From Flavobacterium galactosidilyticum (GTDB taxonomy: Bacteria > Bacteroidota > Bacteroidia > Flavobacteriales > Flavobacteriaceae), in assembly GCF_020911945.1 (NCBI RefSeq), contig NZ_CP087135.1:1843501-1907500 (forward strand): a stretch of DNA of 64,000 bases, read 5' to 3'. The translations under genes were made by a program, and so were the position numbers. Positions 61,008 to 64,000 of this stretch are shown piece after piece (the stretch's first letter is position 1; each line of letters starts with the position of its first letter). The notes beneath the pieces are model-generated. The model did not search any database. It was not told the origin of the DNA and saw only the letters and a program-made list of their open reading frames with translations.

Positions 61008-61112
61008 GTCACGCTAACAAGCGTGACACAAGAATAAGAGTAATAGAATCGAAAGATTTGAATAACACCGATAGAATTGGAGTCGCATAATAATAGTCAA
61101 GCTTAGCTTGAC
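61008..61112 (+). other. 16S leader with two perfect hairpins
   Basis: GTCACGC-TAACAA-GCGTGAC (61008-61027) and GTCAAGC-TTA-GCTTGAC (61096-61112) each give a perfect 7-bp stem. They lie between boxA 3 and the mature 16S end and are likely folding or processing signals of the precursor. Confidence 0.6.
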
Positions 61113-61118
61113 GCACAA

Positions 61119-62636
<1,518 letters not shown>

Positions 62637-62846
62637 TAGAGCCTTAGTGTTAGTAGTAATACACGCTGAGGAAAGAAGACAAAGATTTTATAGGTATAGA
62701 ATGTGGATATTTTATTACTCTTGCTGTTAGTTCAAATAATACAATTAAGTAAAAGATAAACGATTTAGGATTGTTGAATGCTGATTGTTGATTGCGGATT
62801 TTAAATCTGAGATCAAAAGTCGTTAATCATAAATCAGAAATCACCT
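62637..62846 (+). other. 16S to tRNA-Ile internal spacer
   Basis: The transcribed spacer is AT-rich, with several short related repeats of the type GATTGTTGA near 62770-62800. It probably includes the 3' strand of the 16S processing stem. No gene is present. Confidence 0.5.
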
Positions 62847-62920
62847 TGTCTCGTAGCTCAGCTGGTTAGAGTACTACACTGATAATGTAGGGGTCGACAG
62901 TTCGAGTCTGTCCGAGACAA
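62847..62920 (+). tRNA. tRNA-Ile (GAT)
   Basis: This 74-nt cloverleaf has acceptor TGTCTCG pairing perfectly with CGAGACA, anticodon loop CTGATAA (GAT) and T arm GACAG-TTCGAGT-CTGTC, with discriminator A. The Ile-Ala pair in the 16S-23S spacer is typical. Confidence 0.96.
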
Positions 62921-63025
62921 CAATTACTTAAAAAAAAGAAGAATCTAGAGTTAGCAATTCACAACTCATTTGGATGTACGGTAAAGTTACAGAAAACTGA
63001 ACACTGAAACATTGCCAACTGTATT

Positions 63026-63099
63026 GGGGGATTAGCTCAGCTGGCTAGAGCGCCTGCCTTGCACGCAGGAGGTCAACGGTTCGACTCCGTTATTCTCCA
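63026..63099 (+). tRNA. tRNA-Ala (TGC)
   Basis: This 74-nt cloverleaf has acceptor GGGGGAT pairing with ATTCTCC (two G-T pairs), anticodon loop CTTGCAC (TGC) and T arm AACGG-TTCGACT-CCGTT, with discriminator A. Confidence 0.96.
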
Positions 63100-63176
63100 C
63101 AAATCAAAAGTTTAAGCGTTGATTTGTTTATTCGGTTAAACGATTAAACGAAAAGGCGATTAAACCTGAGATAAAA

Positions 63177-63202
63177 GTTCATTGACATATTGAGATAAGA
63201 AA
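63177..63202 (+). promoter_or_regulatory. boxA-like element 4, before 23S
   Basis: GTTCATTGACATATTGA, then GATAAG, matches the three leader copies and lies about 85 bp before 23S. A second boxA in the spacer is the normal arrangement for rRNA antitermination. Confidence 0.6.
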
Positions 63203-63279
63203 ATATTAAAAAGTAGAAAGCGTTTTTTACTATTTATAGTAAAAGACAAAAAAAACGGTCTTAATTAAATTTAAGATTG

Positions 63280-64000
<721 letters not shown>

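Overview
The window is a stretch of Bacteroidota chromosome, most probably from the genus Flavobacterium. The support is mutually consistent: AT-rich DNA, promoters of the TTG / TAnnTTTG type, a SusC/SusD pair, a type IX secretion sorting-domain relic, bacillithiol and menaquinone genes, DUF4251, DUF3667, DUF6428 and LETM1-related proteins typical of Flavobacteriia, and a 16S gene with Bacteroidota-like sequence. Most genes are ordinary housekeeping or catabolic genes. Accessory and decayed material lies at about 31.3-33.5 kb, 41.2-41.8 kb and 58.7-60.6 kb.

Layout. 0-14 kb: an SRPBCC/GyrI-like protein, a MazG-like hydrolase, ilvE, mnmD (TTG start), a divergent oxyR/dps pair, a SulP transporter with a beta carbonic anhydrase, a LETM1-related protein, an exported superoxide dismutase, a YihY/BrkB protein and three small envelope proteins (META, DUF4251, NlpE-like). 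14-23.6 kb: a fatty-acid degradation locus (fadE, fadA, a fadN-type fusion, a MarR regulator, fadD) with a divergent FMN oxidoreductase. The oxidoreductase promoter carries nearly the same operator and spacing as the marR promoter. 24.7-31.3 kb: a compact five-gene signalling operon (REC-kinase, CHASE3-HAMP-GAF hybrid kinase with three receivers, stand-alone receiver, CheR, CheB) with no chemoreceptor, CheA or CheW nearby.

31.3-33.5 kb: a YoeB-like toxin relic, a PepSY membrane protein, an orphan membrane protein beside a GC-rich palindromic element, and a dispersed structured repeat. 33.5-41.2 kb: purL, a beta-helix lipoprotein, a thioesterase with isochorismate synthase (menaquinone), and bshB1 followed by a decayed copy of its own 3' end. 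41.5-51 kb: tRNA-His, an M28 peptidase, DUF3667, a dienelactone hydrolase, then an arginine-related locus: Ntn acylase, exported cyanophycinase and an Lrp regulator, divergent from rocD and an arginase-family gene. 51-58.7 kb: SusD/SusC and an arsenic operon (arsR, DUF6428, arsC-like, acr3) with a metal-binding-like small protein. 58.8-59.4 kb: a shattered type IX secreted protein gene.

60.6-64 kb: the start of an rRNA operon (16S, tRNA-Ile, tRNA-Ala, partial 23S) behind three tandem promoters, each followed by a boxA-like element; a fourth copy of that element precedes 23S. The most interesting observations are this modular rRNA leader, the shared MarR operator, the receptor-less CheR/CheB kinase operon, and several gene relics.
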